A DNA stretch of 17,045 bases from positions 1 through 17,045 of the forward strand of contig CALZOH010000038.1 of the NCBI GenBank assembly GCA_945827465.1, read 5' to 3'. The position numbers and the translations under genes were made by a program. The notes under the pieces are model-generated. The model saw nothing but the letters and a program-made list of their open reading frames with translations, did no database searches and was not told where the DNA came from. This DNA is from an uncultured Prevotellaceae bacterium. GTDB lineage: Bacteria > Bacteroidota > Bacteroidia > Bacteroidales > Bacteroidaceae. Shown in pieces: positions 1-7,439 of the stretch; positions within the stretch are counted from its first letter, which is position 1; the number at the start of each line of letters is the position of its first letter.

Positions 1-287
1 AGCGAAGCCTGGTCGGGCCAGGTCTCAAAGATGATGAGCGAATTCGGATGGGTGGCACTCTCGTAAAGATCGTAATCGATATTACCGGAATCCTGACGGG
101 AAGCCTCCACCAACTCACGGGTAAGCGCCACCACAGAGTCGCGCATCTCGGGAGTTACTTCAACGAGGCAATTGATACGGATTACTTGATGTGCAGCGGT
201 AAGTTCGGCAGCCGGCTGCGAGGCTTTCTTGGAACAGGACATACCTGTCAGAAGCATTAACGCCATAGCAAGAATTTGTTTTTTCAT
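1..287 (-). CDS. Putative lipoprotein with antibiotic biosynthesis monooxygenase (ABM) domain, 3' end cut by window
   Basis: The visible 95 codons start at the ATG whose A is base 287 and run off the left edge. Residues 1-18 form a lysine-containing n-region, a hydrophobic core and a cysteine in the context GMSC, which reads as a relaxed Bacteroidetes lipobox with Cys18 lipidated. From about residue 34 the pattern fits a ferredoxin-like ABM/YgiN fold: an alternating beta strand (IRINCLVEV), a charged helix, a small-residue turn (SRQDSGNIDYDLYES) and the strand LIIFETW. In the family such domains act as cofactor-free quinol monooxygenases, or are of unknown substrate. By inference it is a periplasm-facing or outer-membrane lipoprotein. 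It is transcribed in the same direction as the acyltransferase upstream, but a promoter candidate lies just before it, so it is probably its own unit. The C-terminal part of the fold is outside the window. Confidence 0.75.
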   Translation of the reverse strand, partial: MKKQILAMALMLLTGMSCSKKASQPAAELTAAHQVIRINCLVEVTPEMRDSVVALTRELVEASRQDSGNIDYDLYESATHPNSLIIFETWPDQAS

Positions 288-332
288 TGTTCTATGTTTT
301 TAAATTTGAGTAGTTCCGAATGAATGATGCTG

Positions 333-364
333 CAAATGTAACATTTTTATTCTGTCAACAACAA
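333..364 (-). promoter_or_regulatory. Candidate Bacteroidetes promoter for the ABM lipoprotein
   Basis: On the minus strand the -7 element TACATTTG (333-340) matches TAnnTTTG exactly. A run of three TTG triplets (356-364) sits 15, 18 or 21 bases upstream as a possible -33 element. The predicted transcript would have a leader of roughly 40 bases before the ATG at 287. Confidence 0.5.
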
Positions 365-378
365 TAGATGCCAAAAAT

Positions 379-1521
379 TTATTTCACGATTCTGCGCGTC
401 AGCGGCAAACGGTAAAGCAGCCAGGTGAGCAGGAAACTCAAGGCAAACGACGTCAGGCTGATGCACACAATCTGGAAACCGTAAGGCAGAGAGGGCACAT
501 GGAACCAGTCGTAAACCACCTGCACGATGGGGAAGTGACACAGGTAGACGCCAAACATCATCGAGGCCGCCTGCGACAACCAGGCGCGCGAACGGACCTG
601 CAACTTCATAAACACCACGTAAACGCCAAAAGCCTGCATGGCCACATTGATGCCGCACATATACCAGGGAATCTCCAGATAAGTATAACTGCCGGGATGG
701 TTCAAGTCGGCCACGATGTAACCCAACGACGTCACCGCATAGCCCACGGCATAAACGGGAACGGCCACAGCCAGCGTCTTGGCCCACGACCAACAGAGCG
801 GATAAGTCTTGAGGTAATAAGCCAGAATCATATAACCCATGAAGCCCGACACATAATATAAAGCCCCCACCGAGTTCCATTCGCACTCACCCCACAGGGG
901 CGCAAAGCCGGCTTCTCCCGCACCGCCCAAAAAAGGCACCAGGACGCGCAAATATGGCAGCCACAAACTCACAAACCACAGCAGCAACACCGTCTGCACA
1001 TCGCGGCGCGAAGCCTGCACCAGCCAGGCATTGACAATGGGCAAGGCCAGGTAAAGACCAATGAGCATGTAGAGGAACCAAAGCGGAGTGGCCTCGAAAT
1101 TGAAATTAAACACAAAGGTGTAAAGGTGGTTCAACAAGTTGGCCGACGTATAGGCCGAAGCATCAATGATGGGGTTCTCGGTAGCCGCACCGGGCCCGCT
1201 GAAGTACAGGTAAAACGCCACCGGCAGCAGCAGCGACCAAACCACCAAGGGGACAGCCACACGACCGATGCGCTTGGCATAAAAGCCCCGCAGCGAAAGG
1301 TCGCCGCGCAAGGGCAAGAGCAAATGGCCCGAAATCATCACCATCAGCACCACACAGGGGCGGGCGAAACACTCCATAAACAAACCCGTATGAAACGATA
1401 CGCGGTCGGCAGCAAAACGGGCAATAAAATTATCACAGGTGTGGGAATAAACCACGGCAAAGATGGCCACGATGCGAAGCACGTCAATCCATCCGACATT
1501 GTCTTTTTTGATCCAATCCAT
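379..1521 (-). CDS. Acyltransferase-3 family (OafA/WecH-like) membrane O-acyltransferase
   Basis: A 380-residue polytopic membrane protein that likely transfers an acetyl or other acyl group onto a cell-surface or exported glycan. The start is set at the ATG at 1521 because the protein then opens with MDWIKKDNVGWIDVLRI, the usual beginning of this family, and because a promoter lies just upstream. An in-frame ATG at 1638 would add 39 residues reading through that promoter. The family signature of an N-terminal arginine and histidine on the first membrane helix is seen as R16 and H27 (VLRIVAIF...VYSH). About ten hydrophobic segments follow, including LWFLYMLIGLYLALPI and MMFGVYLCHFPIVQVVYDW. 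The C-terminus is short and basic (LTRRIVK). No sugar or acyl donor can be named from sequence. It is divergent from the exported toroid protein, which may mean shared regulation but proves no shared pathway. Confidence 0.85.
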   Translation of the reverse strand: MDWIKKDNVGWIDVLRIVAIFAVVYSHTCDNFIARFAADRVSFHTGLFMECFARPCVVLMVMISGHLLLPLRGDLSLRGFYAKRIGRVAVPLVVWSLLLPVAFYLYFSGPGAATENPIIDASAYTSANLLNHLYTFVFNFNFEATPLWFLYMLIGLYLALPIVNAWLVQASRRDVQTVLLLWFVSLWLPYLRVLVPFLGGAGEAGFAPLWGECEWNSVGALYYVSGFMGYMILAYYLKTYPLCWSWAKTLAVAVPVYAVGYAVTSLGYIVADLNHPGSYTYLEIPWYMCGINVAMQAFGVYVVFMKLQVRSRAWLSQAASMMFGVYLCHFPIVQVVYDWFHVPSLPYGFQIVCISLTSFALSFLLTWLLYRLPLTRRIVK

Positions 1522-1543
1522 ATTAATACTGTTTGAACAGTTG

Positions 1544-1574
1544 CAAATATAGGCTTTTTCGCCTGACCGACCAA
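1544..1574 (-). promoter_or_regulatory. Candidate promoter for the acyltransferase gene
   Basis: On the minus strand TATATTTG (1544-1551) is an exact TAnnTTTG -7 element, with TTG (1572-1574) 20 bases upstream as the -33 element. Transcription would begin near 1537, just before the ATG at 1521. This supports the shorter start. The dyad ACTGTT-TG-AACAGT at 1528-1541 covers the predicted start point. Confidence 0.6.
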
Positions 1575-1624
1575 GCCCGGCGCAAAAGCCGGGGCACAAA
1601 CCAACGCCCAAGCCAAAAAAAACG

Positions 1625-1632
1625 TAACTTTG
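1625..1632 (+). promoter_or_regulatory. Candidate -7 element for the exported toroid protein
   Basis: TAACTTTG matches TAnnTTTG and lies 37 bases before the ATG at 1670. No TTTG is found at the expected -33 position, so only half of the promoter is recognisable. It would be divergent from the acyltransferase promoter. Confidence 0.4.
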
Positions 1633-1669
1633 CCCCACTTGCTACTGATTACCCCATCCAAACAAGCCC

Positions 1670-4039
1670 ATGAAAAGACCCTGCCTGACGCTACTGCTTA
1701 GCATCATCCCCCTCCTGCCCCTCGCAGCCCAGCACCTGAACGGAAAAGGCTGGACAGCCCACATCGACCCCGAAACCGGCTGCATTCGCTCCATGACCGT
1801 GGAACACGCCGGCCGAACAGAAACCATCCCCTTTCGCACCGACCACATGAGCGGACCTGCGCTCGAAGGCATCGCCCTGAAACCCGACGCCGAAGGATTC
1901 AGCGGACAGGAAGGCCCGCTGAAAGTCACCATGGCCTACCAAGCCCACGACGACCACCTACAACTGCGCATCACGGCCGTCAACACGGGTAGCACCCCCT
2001 ACACACCCCGCCGACTGAGGCTGCGACTGGGCGTAGACGGCGAAATGCACACTTTTCCACAATGGGATGAGAAGCTCTTCCCCACCCTGATGCGCTGCGA
2101 AAAAAGCTACGGCTGGGGATACCTGATGTCGCCACGAGGCATCATTCTGGCCCTTGGAACCGAAGAACCCGTGGCGAGCTACGCCCTCAACTACATTTAT
2201 GAAGAAAAGAAAGAATGGCACTGGGGCCACCAAATCTTGACCGAAAGCTTCGACCTGTTGCACTGCCTGCCCCTGCCCGACCGCCATCCGCAAGACCTCA
2301 CAAGCCTGCCGCCCGGCCGACAAAAGACCTGGACACTGCACCTCGGACCGGTGGAAACCCTCCACGCCGTCAAGCCCACGCTGGCTCACTGGCTGCAAGC
2401 CCCCTTGGCCGAACTCGAACGCTACACCCTCACACCCGGCGAGACCACCCCGCTGACCATACATTCTCCACAACGCCCCGAAAAGCTACAGCTCACAGGC
2501 CCCGACGGGCAAACGCGGCAACTGCCCTTGAAAAACCTCAGAAAAGGCGGCAAGCAGCTATTCCGCTTATCGCTGCAGGCACCCGCAGAGCCGGGCACCT
2601 ACCGGCTGACCATCGAAGACCGAGGCGGCAAGCAATGCGAAGCCCGCTTCTACGTCAGAAAGCCCTGGCTGTGGTATCTGGAGCAGGCCCGCAACTGGAC
2701 GGCACAATATCCGCCGCTGGTGGGAGGCTCGGCCGAACAATTCTACGGCTACTATGCCGCCGCCCTCGGAGCGCGACACCTGCCGGCACCCGAAAAAGAC
2801 GAACCGTTGCGCCAGACGTTTGAACGACGCATTCAGGTGATTGTCGACACCCTGCGCGGCACTCCCAAACAGGCACGCGCCCTGCCCTACCGCATCCAGA
2901 ACTTTGCCACGGCTGCCGGCATTCTGACCGACTACTGGCAAGCCACCCACGACCTGCGATACCTGCGCTGGGCATCGCGCATTGGCGACTTCCTCTGCTG
3001 CGACTCGGTACAATGGAGCGACGGCTCGTATCGCTCGCGCCAAACCCACTACACGGCCGTCATTTATCCGGCCAAGTCGATGATGGAGCTGGCCCTGGCC
3101 GAGCAGGAAGCAGCCCGCACCGATCCGACATGGAACGAAGCGGCCCAACGTCACCTTGCCTCGGCCATGAAAGCCGTAGACGACCTGGCCCGCCGACTGG
3201 ACAACATCGAGACGGAGGGCGACATGACCTTTGAAGACGGCATGATTAGCTGCAGCGCCCTGCAAATGGGCATGGCTGCCACCCTCGACCCTTCGTCCCA
3301 GCGAAAAGAGGTGCTGACCCGCGCAGCACGCTACATGATGCGGAAACACGAGTGCCTGGAACAAACCCTGATTCCCGACTGCCGCATGCGCGGCGCCACA
3401 CTGCGCTACTGGGAAGCCCTCGACGTCTACTTCTCGCCCAACCAAGTGATGAACTCGCCGCACGGATGGACGGCGTGGAAGGTTTACGCACAATATTACC
3501 TCTACCTGCTTACGGGCGAAGAAGCCTACCTGAGCGGCATGATGGACACCATCGGCGCCTGCATGCAAACCGTCACGGACGAGGGACGACTGAGATGGGG
3601 CTTCATTCCCGACCCGTATGTAGAGAGCTGGGTGTGCGTTCCCGACCCAAACAATCCGCGCGGATGGAACCACTGCGACAGCATTGTGGGCGAACAATAT
3701 CTTGACCTCATCAGCCCGTGGCTCAGACCCGACAACGCCGATCAGATTTGCGACTTCGGCAACAACGGCGGTTCGGGCGACAATACCCTCTTCGAGATGT
3801 TCAAGGCCCTGGAAGAATGCGCCCTCACAACGGCCTACGTTATCGTTGACCGAAAGGGAAACACCAGAACATGGAACTGCAAGGCCGACCTGTCTCACGG
3901 CCTGCTGCAAATTGAAACGACCGAACCGTCGGTGGAGATAATTCACATCAACACTTCGCGCCCCCTCAATGTCTGTATCAACGGGAAAAGACGGCCGACA
4001 TTGGAGCCCGGCCTGGTCATGCTGACAAAAAGTGAATAA
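1670..4039 (+). CDS. Exported alpha/alpha-toroid (six-hairpin glycosidase-like) protein, substrate unknown
   Basis: A 789-residue protein with a signal peptide at residues 1-20 (basic MKR, Leu/Ile/Pro core, LAA before Gln21), so probably periplasmic. Residues 22-235 look like a beta-rich domain (WTAHIDPETGCIRSMTVEH, strands LQLRITAVN and LRLRLGV). Residues 250-330 resemble an Ig-like domain ending in CEARFYVRKP. Residues 331-690 are helical with repeated aromatic and acidic patches, as in (alpha/alpha)6 toroids: QFYGYYAAALGA, YRIQNFATAAGILTDYW, YWEALDVYFSPNQVMNSPHGWTAW split by helices, and WGFIPDPYVESWV. Residues 700-789 form a small C-terminal beta domain. Known families with this layout include glycosidases (for example GH154-like beta-glucuronidases) and polysaccharide lyases. 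I cannot assign one or point to the catalytic acid. It has unusually G+C-rich third codon positions. It is followed 117 bases later by a Gfo/Idh oxidoreductase on the same strand. Confidence 0.55.
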   Translation: MKRPCLTLLLSIIPLLPLAAQHLNGKGWTAHIDPETGCIRSMTVEHAGRTETIPFRTDHMSGPALEGIALKPDAEGFSGQEGPLKVTMAYQAHDDHLQLRITAVNTGSTPYTPRRLRLRLGVDGEMHTFPQWDEKLFPTLMRCEKSYGWGYLMSPRGIILALGTEEPVASYALNYIYEEKKEWHWGHQILTESFDLLHCLPLPDRHPQDLTSLPPGRQKTWTLHLGPVETLHAVKPTLAHWLQAPLAELERYTLTPGETTPLTIHSPQRPEKLQLTGPDGQTRQLPLKNLRKGGKQLFRLSLQAPAEPGTYRLTIEDRGGKQCEARFYVRKPWLWYLEQARNWTAQYPPLVGGSAEQFYGYYAAALGARHLPAPEKDEPLRQTFERRIQVIVDTLRGTPKQARALPYRIQNFATAAGILTDYWQATHDLRYLRWASRIGDFLCCDSVQWSDGSYRSRQTHYTAVIYPAKSMMELALAEQEAARTDPTWNEAAQRHLASAMKAVDDLARRLDNIETEGDMTFEDGMISCSALQMGMAATLDPSSQRKEVLTRAARYMMRKHECLEQTLIPDCRMRGATLRYWEALDVYFSPNQVMNSPHGWTAWKVYAQYYLYLLTGEEAYLSGMMDTIGACMQTVTDEGRLRWGFIPDPYVESWVCVPDPNNPRGWNHCDSIVGEQYLDLISPWLRPDNADQICDFGNNGGSGDNTLFEMFKALEECALTTAYVIVDRKGNTRTWNCKADLSHGLLQIETTEPSVEIIHINTSRPLNVCINGKRRPTLEPGLVMLTKSE

Positions 4040-4156
4040 AACAGGACCAAATCGTATCTTTTTCTCAAAAAAGAGGCAATTCGTCAACGATTCCAAAGAT
4101 AAATCACTACTTTTACAGACAAATTTATTAAAAGAAACATTTCATCTCAATCACAA

Positions 4157-5578
4157 ATGGAAAAGCTTACAAATAAGAACGTATCAGAAGAGCCCAAGAA
4201 GCAAAAGGCTTCTCCTGAAAAATCGAAAAGCGAAGGAATGTCCAGAAGAGACTTCCTCGGACTATCGGCATTGGGTTTGGCCAGCCTGACCATCCTGCCG
4301 AGTTGGACCAGCAATGGTGTAAAGATAGCTCCAAGCGACCGCATCGTTTTGGGATTTGTAGGACTGGGACAGCAAGGTCTGAGCGACTTCTATAGCTTCT
4401 CGCAGTGCCCCGGCGTACAGGTAGCAGCCTGCTGCGACGTTGACTCGATCAAACGCGAACGCTTCCGCCGCCGCGTGGCCGACTGGCAGAAAAAGTCGGA
4501 GCAGAACGAACGCTGCGACATGTATGAGTTCTACGAAGAACTGCTGGAGCGCAAAGACATCGATGCCATTGAAATTGCCACGCCCGACCACTGGCACGCC
4601 CTGATTGCCATCCACTCCGTAGAATCGGGAAAAGATGTTTACCTGCAAAAGCCCTTGGCCTACACCATTACCGAAGGTCTGGCCGTTCAGGCTGCCGTAA
4701 GAGCCAACCGCCGCATTCTGCAGATGGGAAGCCAGCAGCGTTCAAGCAAGGAATTCCAACAAGCCATCGAATTGGTGCGCAGCGGTGCCATCGGACACGT
4801 CAACGAGATTCATGTACGCGTAGGTGATCCTCCCAAACCCTTGAATCTGCCGGAAATGCCCGTACCTGCCAATTTGAACTTCAACCAATGGCTCGGCCCG
4901 CTCAACGACCCGAAGATACATTATCATCCCGACCTCTGCCCGCCCGTTTCACTCGATCCGGAAAAGGGAGAACAGCTTTGGGGCGCTTGGCGCTGGTATC
5001 AGGAAACCGGTAACGGATTCCCGGCCGACTGGGGAGCACACATGTACGACATTGCACAAGCTGCCATCGGCATGGACGGCTTAGGACCGGTTGAATTTAT
5101 TCCGAAAGGCTACAACGGCACCAAACACGCCACGATGAAGTATGCCAACGGCATCGTGATGACCGAGCAGCCCTTCGACGAAAACAAGCCCGACTGGCAA
5201 GGTATAAAGTTTATTGGCGACAACGGCTGGCTCAAGGTGGCCCGCGGATACATTGAATGCTCTGACGCCAAAAAACTGCAGAAGCAAGAAGAAAAAGTTG
5301 AAAAAGGACAATACGAAGTTAGCTCTCCGCACATGCAGAACTTCCTGGATGCCGTACGCGGCTTGAAAGACCCGATTGCTCCCGTTGAATACGGCTGCAG
5401 CACCAACACCTTGTGCTGTCTGTTCAACATTGCTCGCGAACTGAACCGTCCGGTGAAGTGGAATCCGGCTCTGCTGAGCTTCGAAGGCGACAAAGAGGCT
5501 GCCAACCACCGCCTCTATTGGTATGAATACCGCCGCCCGTATAAACTGCCCTACTGCGACAAACGATTCAACTGCTAA
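4157..5578 (+). CDS. Gfo/Idh/MocA family oxidoreductase with Tat-type leader
   Basis: A 473-residue NAD(P)-dependent sugar oxidoreductase-like protein. The twin-arginine motif SRRDFLG (residues 29-35) and the hydrophobic stretch LSALGLASLTIL mark it for Tat export. No AxA cleavage site is obvious. The Rossmann fold begins with IVLGFVGLGQQG (glycines 69, 71 and 74). TPDHWH (142-147) and the QKP motif with Lys165-Pro166 are the conserved Gfo/Idh elements; family members usually have EKP. WGAHMYDIAQ (292-301), with His295 and Asp298, lies in the substrate domain. GH109 glycosidases share this fold, so hydrolysis by a redox-assisted route is possible as well as dehydrogenation. The start is ATG 4157; Met28 directly before the Arg-Arg pair is an alternative that would remove a lysine/glutamate-rich extension. 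Convergent with the sulfatase, with a terminator between them. The substrate is unknown. Confidence 0.85.
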   Translation: MEKLTNKNVSEEPKKQKASPEKSKSEGMSRRDFLGLSALGLASLTILPSWTSNGVKIAPSDRIVLGFVGLGQQGLSDFYSFSQCPGVQVAACCDVDSIKRERFRRRVADWQKKSEQNERCDMYEFYEELLERKDIDAIEIATPDHWHALIAIHSVESGKDVYLQKPLAYTITEGLAVQAAVRANRRILQMGSQQRSSKEFQQAIELVRSGAIGHVNEIHVRVGDPPKPLNLPEMPVPANLNFNQWLGPLNDPKIHYHPDLCPPVSLDPEKGEQLWGAWRWYQETGNGFPADWGAHMYDIAQAAIGMDGLGPVEFIPKGYNGTKHATMKYANGIVMTEQPFDENKPDWQGIKFIGDNGWLKVARGYIECSDAKKLQKQEEKVEKGQYEVSSPHMQNFLDAVRGLKDPIAPVEYGCSTNTLCCLFNIARELNRPVKWNPALLSFEGDKEAANHRLYWYEYRRPYKLPYCDKRFNC

Positions 5579-5599
5579 GCCGAATCGTAATTGAATAAG

Positions 5600-5650
5600 A
5601 AAAGGGGATAAGCGCTCGCCCAGAACGTTTATCTCCTCTTTTTTATCCCC
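5600..5650. terminator. Bidirectional intrinsic terminator with a shared stem arm
   Basis: The arm GGGGATAA (5604-5611) can pair on the plus strand with TTATCTCC (5629-5636, one G-U pair), followed by a T-run to 5644, ending the oxidoreductase transcript. The same arm can pair with TTATCCCC (5643-5650). Read on the minus strand, that stem is followed by TTTTCTTATT, ending the sulfatase transcript. It lies between convergent genes ending at 5578 and 5728. Confidence 0.7.
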
Positions 5651-5727
5651 AAATCGGTCATTAGGTAGGCCTTTATATAACCTTCCCGCACGTCAGGAAG
5701 TGCTTCTGCAAACTTGCAAAACCTTCC

Positions 5728-7239
5728 TCAATTCTTCTTACGAGGGAAATGGGGACTATAAAGCATTGTTTTCTTACGAACCACCAAGCGACCATCCTTT
5801 ACCCATTCTTCGCCACGCTCCGAGAGATAATCGACCATGGCTTGACGCATCGCGGCCAATTGTTTGCCATAGCGCGAAACAGCCGAAAGGTCACGCAACT
5901 CGTGAGGATCTTTGGTTAAATCGAATAGCTGCTCCTTGCCGGACTGAAAGAACCAGATATATTTGATTTTCCCATCAGTAAGCGCGCACCAAAAATTATC
6001 AGCAAAATAGGCGGTGCTATGCTCCGTGGCTATATACTTTCGCCAAGTTTTAGACTGCCCGGTCCAGAGTTTCTGTAACGACATGCCGTCAATGGCCGAA
6101 GGCACTTCCTGCCCGTTAACCGTAAGGAAAGTGGGCAACAAGTCCTGTAAACCAACCGGAGCATCAATCTTGGCCCCTGCCGAAAGAGCGCTGGAGAAGC
6201 CACGAGGCAACTTTACGATAAAAGGAATAGCCGACGAACCTTCATAAGCATAGGTCTTGCGCCAGAGATGATGGTCACCCAGCATATCGCCATGGTCGGA
6301 GACGAAACAGATCAGTGCGTTGTCATACATTCCTTTTTCTTTCAACGCTTGTATGATACGTCCCACCTGCTCATCAACAAAGGTGATGGACGCATAATAG
6401 TAACGACGGGATTGCCGGGCATAGTCCGAGCCGAAATTGCCCCGTGCCGCAGTCGGATTACGCTCCGGATGCTCGTCAAGAGGCAAAGCGTCACACCAAG
6501 AGCCCACCACAGGAGCCGGAATGTCGCGACCTTCGTACATATCAACAAAACGCTGAGGAGGATCGTAGGGACTGTGAGGACGTGCAAACGAGACTTCGAG
6601 AAAAAGTGGTTGATCGGACGAATACCCTTTAATAGTTTGCAGAGCCTGCTCACCCGTCCACACCGTGGGATGCAGGCGTTCGGGCAAGGAATAGGCCTTA
6701 CCCAAATGACCATTCCAATCAACGCCGGTACTGTCGGGGTTCAGTCCGAAGGCCTGAGTGGCAAACCACTTGCGATAATCACTGACGAAATACGGATCTT
6801 CCACACGACCGCTCTCATCAAGCAAGGTTGCCTCAAAACCTCGTAACGAACGTTGCGGATGCCAGTGCATCTTGCCGATGCCCAAGGTATGATAGCCCAA
6901 TTTACGCAACATTTGCGGCATCTCATAGTCGTAATGCTCTGCCATCTGACCATAACCAAGCATACCATGCCTCCACGGCGATTGACCGGTCAGCAAACTG
7001 GCACGGGCAGGTGTACTGCTCGGTGCTGCTGTATAAGCATGACGGAAAAGAAAACCATCATGGGCCAAACGATCGATATTCGGTGAAATGACAGCGGAAT
7101 TGCCCATACACCCCAATGCGTCGGCACGTTGCTGGTCAGTAACAAGAAGAATGATATGAGGACGCTGCTGCGCGAGAGACGCTGACGCACAAAGTCCTCC
7201 GGCCATACACAAGCCCCAATATTTATAACGTTGTAACAT
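5728..7239 (-). CDS. Periplasmic sulfatase, serine-type (S-x-P-x-R), family S1
   Basis: A 503-residue alkaline-phosphatase-superfamily sulfatase that hydrolyses sulfate esters, probably from a sulfated glycan. Residues 1-23 are a signal peptide ending LAQQ. The formylglycine motif is STPAR at 75-79, so Ser75 would be converted to formylglycine by an anaerobic sulfatase-maturating enzyme (anSME), which is not in this window. Other active-site elements are visible: Asp35-Gln36 (VTDQQRAD) for the calcium site, Lys123 and His125 (GIGKMHWH), RPHSPYDPP, and Asp315-His316 in SDHGDMLGDHH. The length is normal for the family and the C-terminal subdomain (FDLTKDPHELRDLS) is intact. The start is ATG 7239; no clear promoter precedes it, only a weak TGATTTTG. 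Its convergent neighbour is the Tat-type oxidoreductase. Subfamily and substrate cannot be told from sequence alone. Confidence 0.93.
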   Translation of the reverse strand: MLQRYKYWGLCMAGGLCASASLAQQRPHIILLVTDQQRADALGCMGNSAVISPNIDRLAHDGFLFRHAYTAAPSSTPARASLLTGQSPWRHGMLGYGQMAEHYDYEMPQMLRKLGYHTLGIGKMHWHPQRSLRGFEATLLDESGRVEDPYFVSDYRKWFATQAFGLNPDSTGVDWNGHLGKAYSLPERLHPTVWTGEQALQTIKGYSSDQPLFLEVSFARPHSPYDPPQRFVDMYEGRDIPAPVVGSWCDALPLDEHPERNPTAARGNFGSDYARQSRRYYYASITFVDEQVGRIIQALKEKGMYDNALICFVSDHGDMLGDHHLWRKTYAYEGSSAIPFIVKLPRGFSSALSAGAKIDAPVGLQDLLPTFLTVNGQEVPSAIDGMSLQKLWTGQSKTWRKYIATEHSTAYFADNFWCALTDGKIKYIWFFQSGKEQLFDLTKDPHELRDLSAVSRYGKQLAAMRQAMVDYLSERGEEWVKDGRLVVRKKTMLYSPHFPRKKN

Positions 7240-7348
7240 CTTCTAAACGATGGGTATTTTCAATAATAAATGCCAAAATCACAGTAATTAATTCTATTCC
7301 CGTTCTCACAACAACCGTTTTTCTCACAAAAGAAAGTGCCTTATCAGT

Positions 7349-7390
7349 GAAAAAGGGCCGCAGCAGGAACAAACCTTACTGCGACCCTTT
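7349..7390 (-). terminator. Intrinsic terminator of the frdCAB operon
   Basis: On the minus strand the arms AAAGGGTCGCAG (7390-7379) and CTGCGGCCCTTT (7363-7352) form a 12-base-pair stem with one T-G pair and a 15-base loop, followed by a short T-run. It lies about 50 bases past the frdB stop, in the gap between frdB and the sulfatase gene. Confidence 0.8.
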
Positions 7391-7439
7391 ATTCAGAGAA
7401 ATCCTCACCCGAAGGTCAAGACTTCCTTACATTTTCATC

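Noticed and set aside
1126..1536. Plus-strand open frame opposite the acyltransferase
   Set aside because: Low-complexity His/Gln-rich translation typical of an antisense reading; the minus-strand frame gives a clear membrane protein.
1521..1638. Longer acyltransferase start at 1638
   Set aside because: The added 39 residues read through the promoter and dyads and do not resemble the family; the ATG at 1521 gives the usual N-terminus.
2567..4096. Long open frame on the minus strand opposite the toroid gene
   Set aside because: It is a by-product of G+C-rich codons on the other strand; its translation shows no family motif, and the plus-strand product has a signal peptide and coherent domains.
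4040..4156. Promoter for the Gfo/Idh gene
   Set aside because: Only partial -7 matches (TATCTTTT, TACTTTTA) without a -33 element were found; not strong enough to list.
4032..4289. Small plus-strand open frame bridging the toroid gene and the oxidoreductase
   Set aside because: It overlaps both real genes in another frame and its translation has no recognisable domain or start context.
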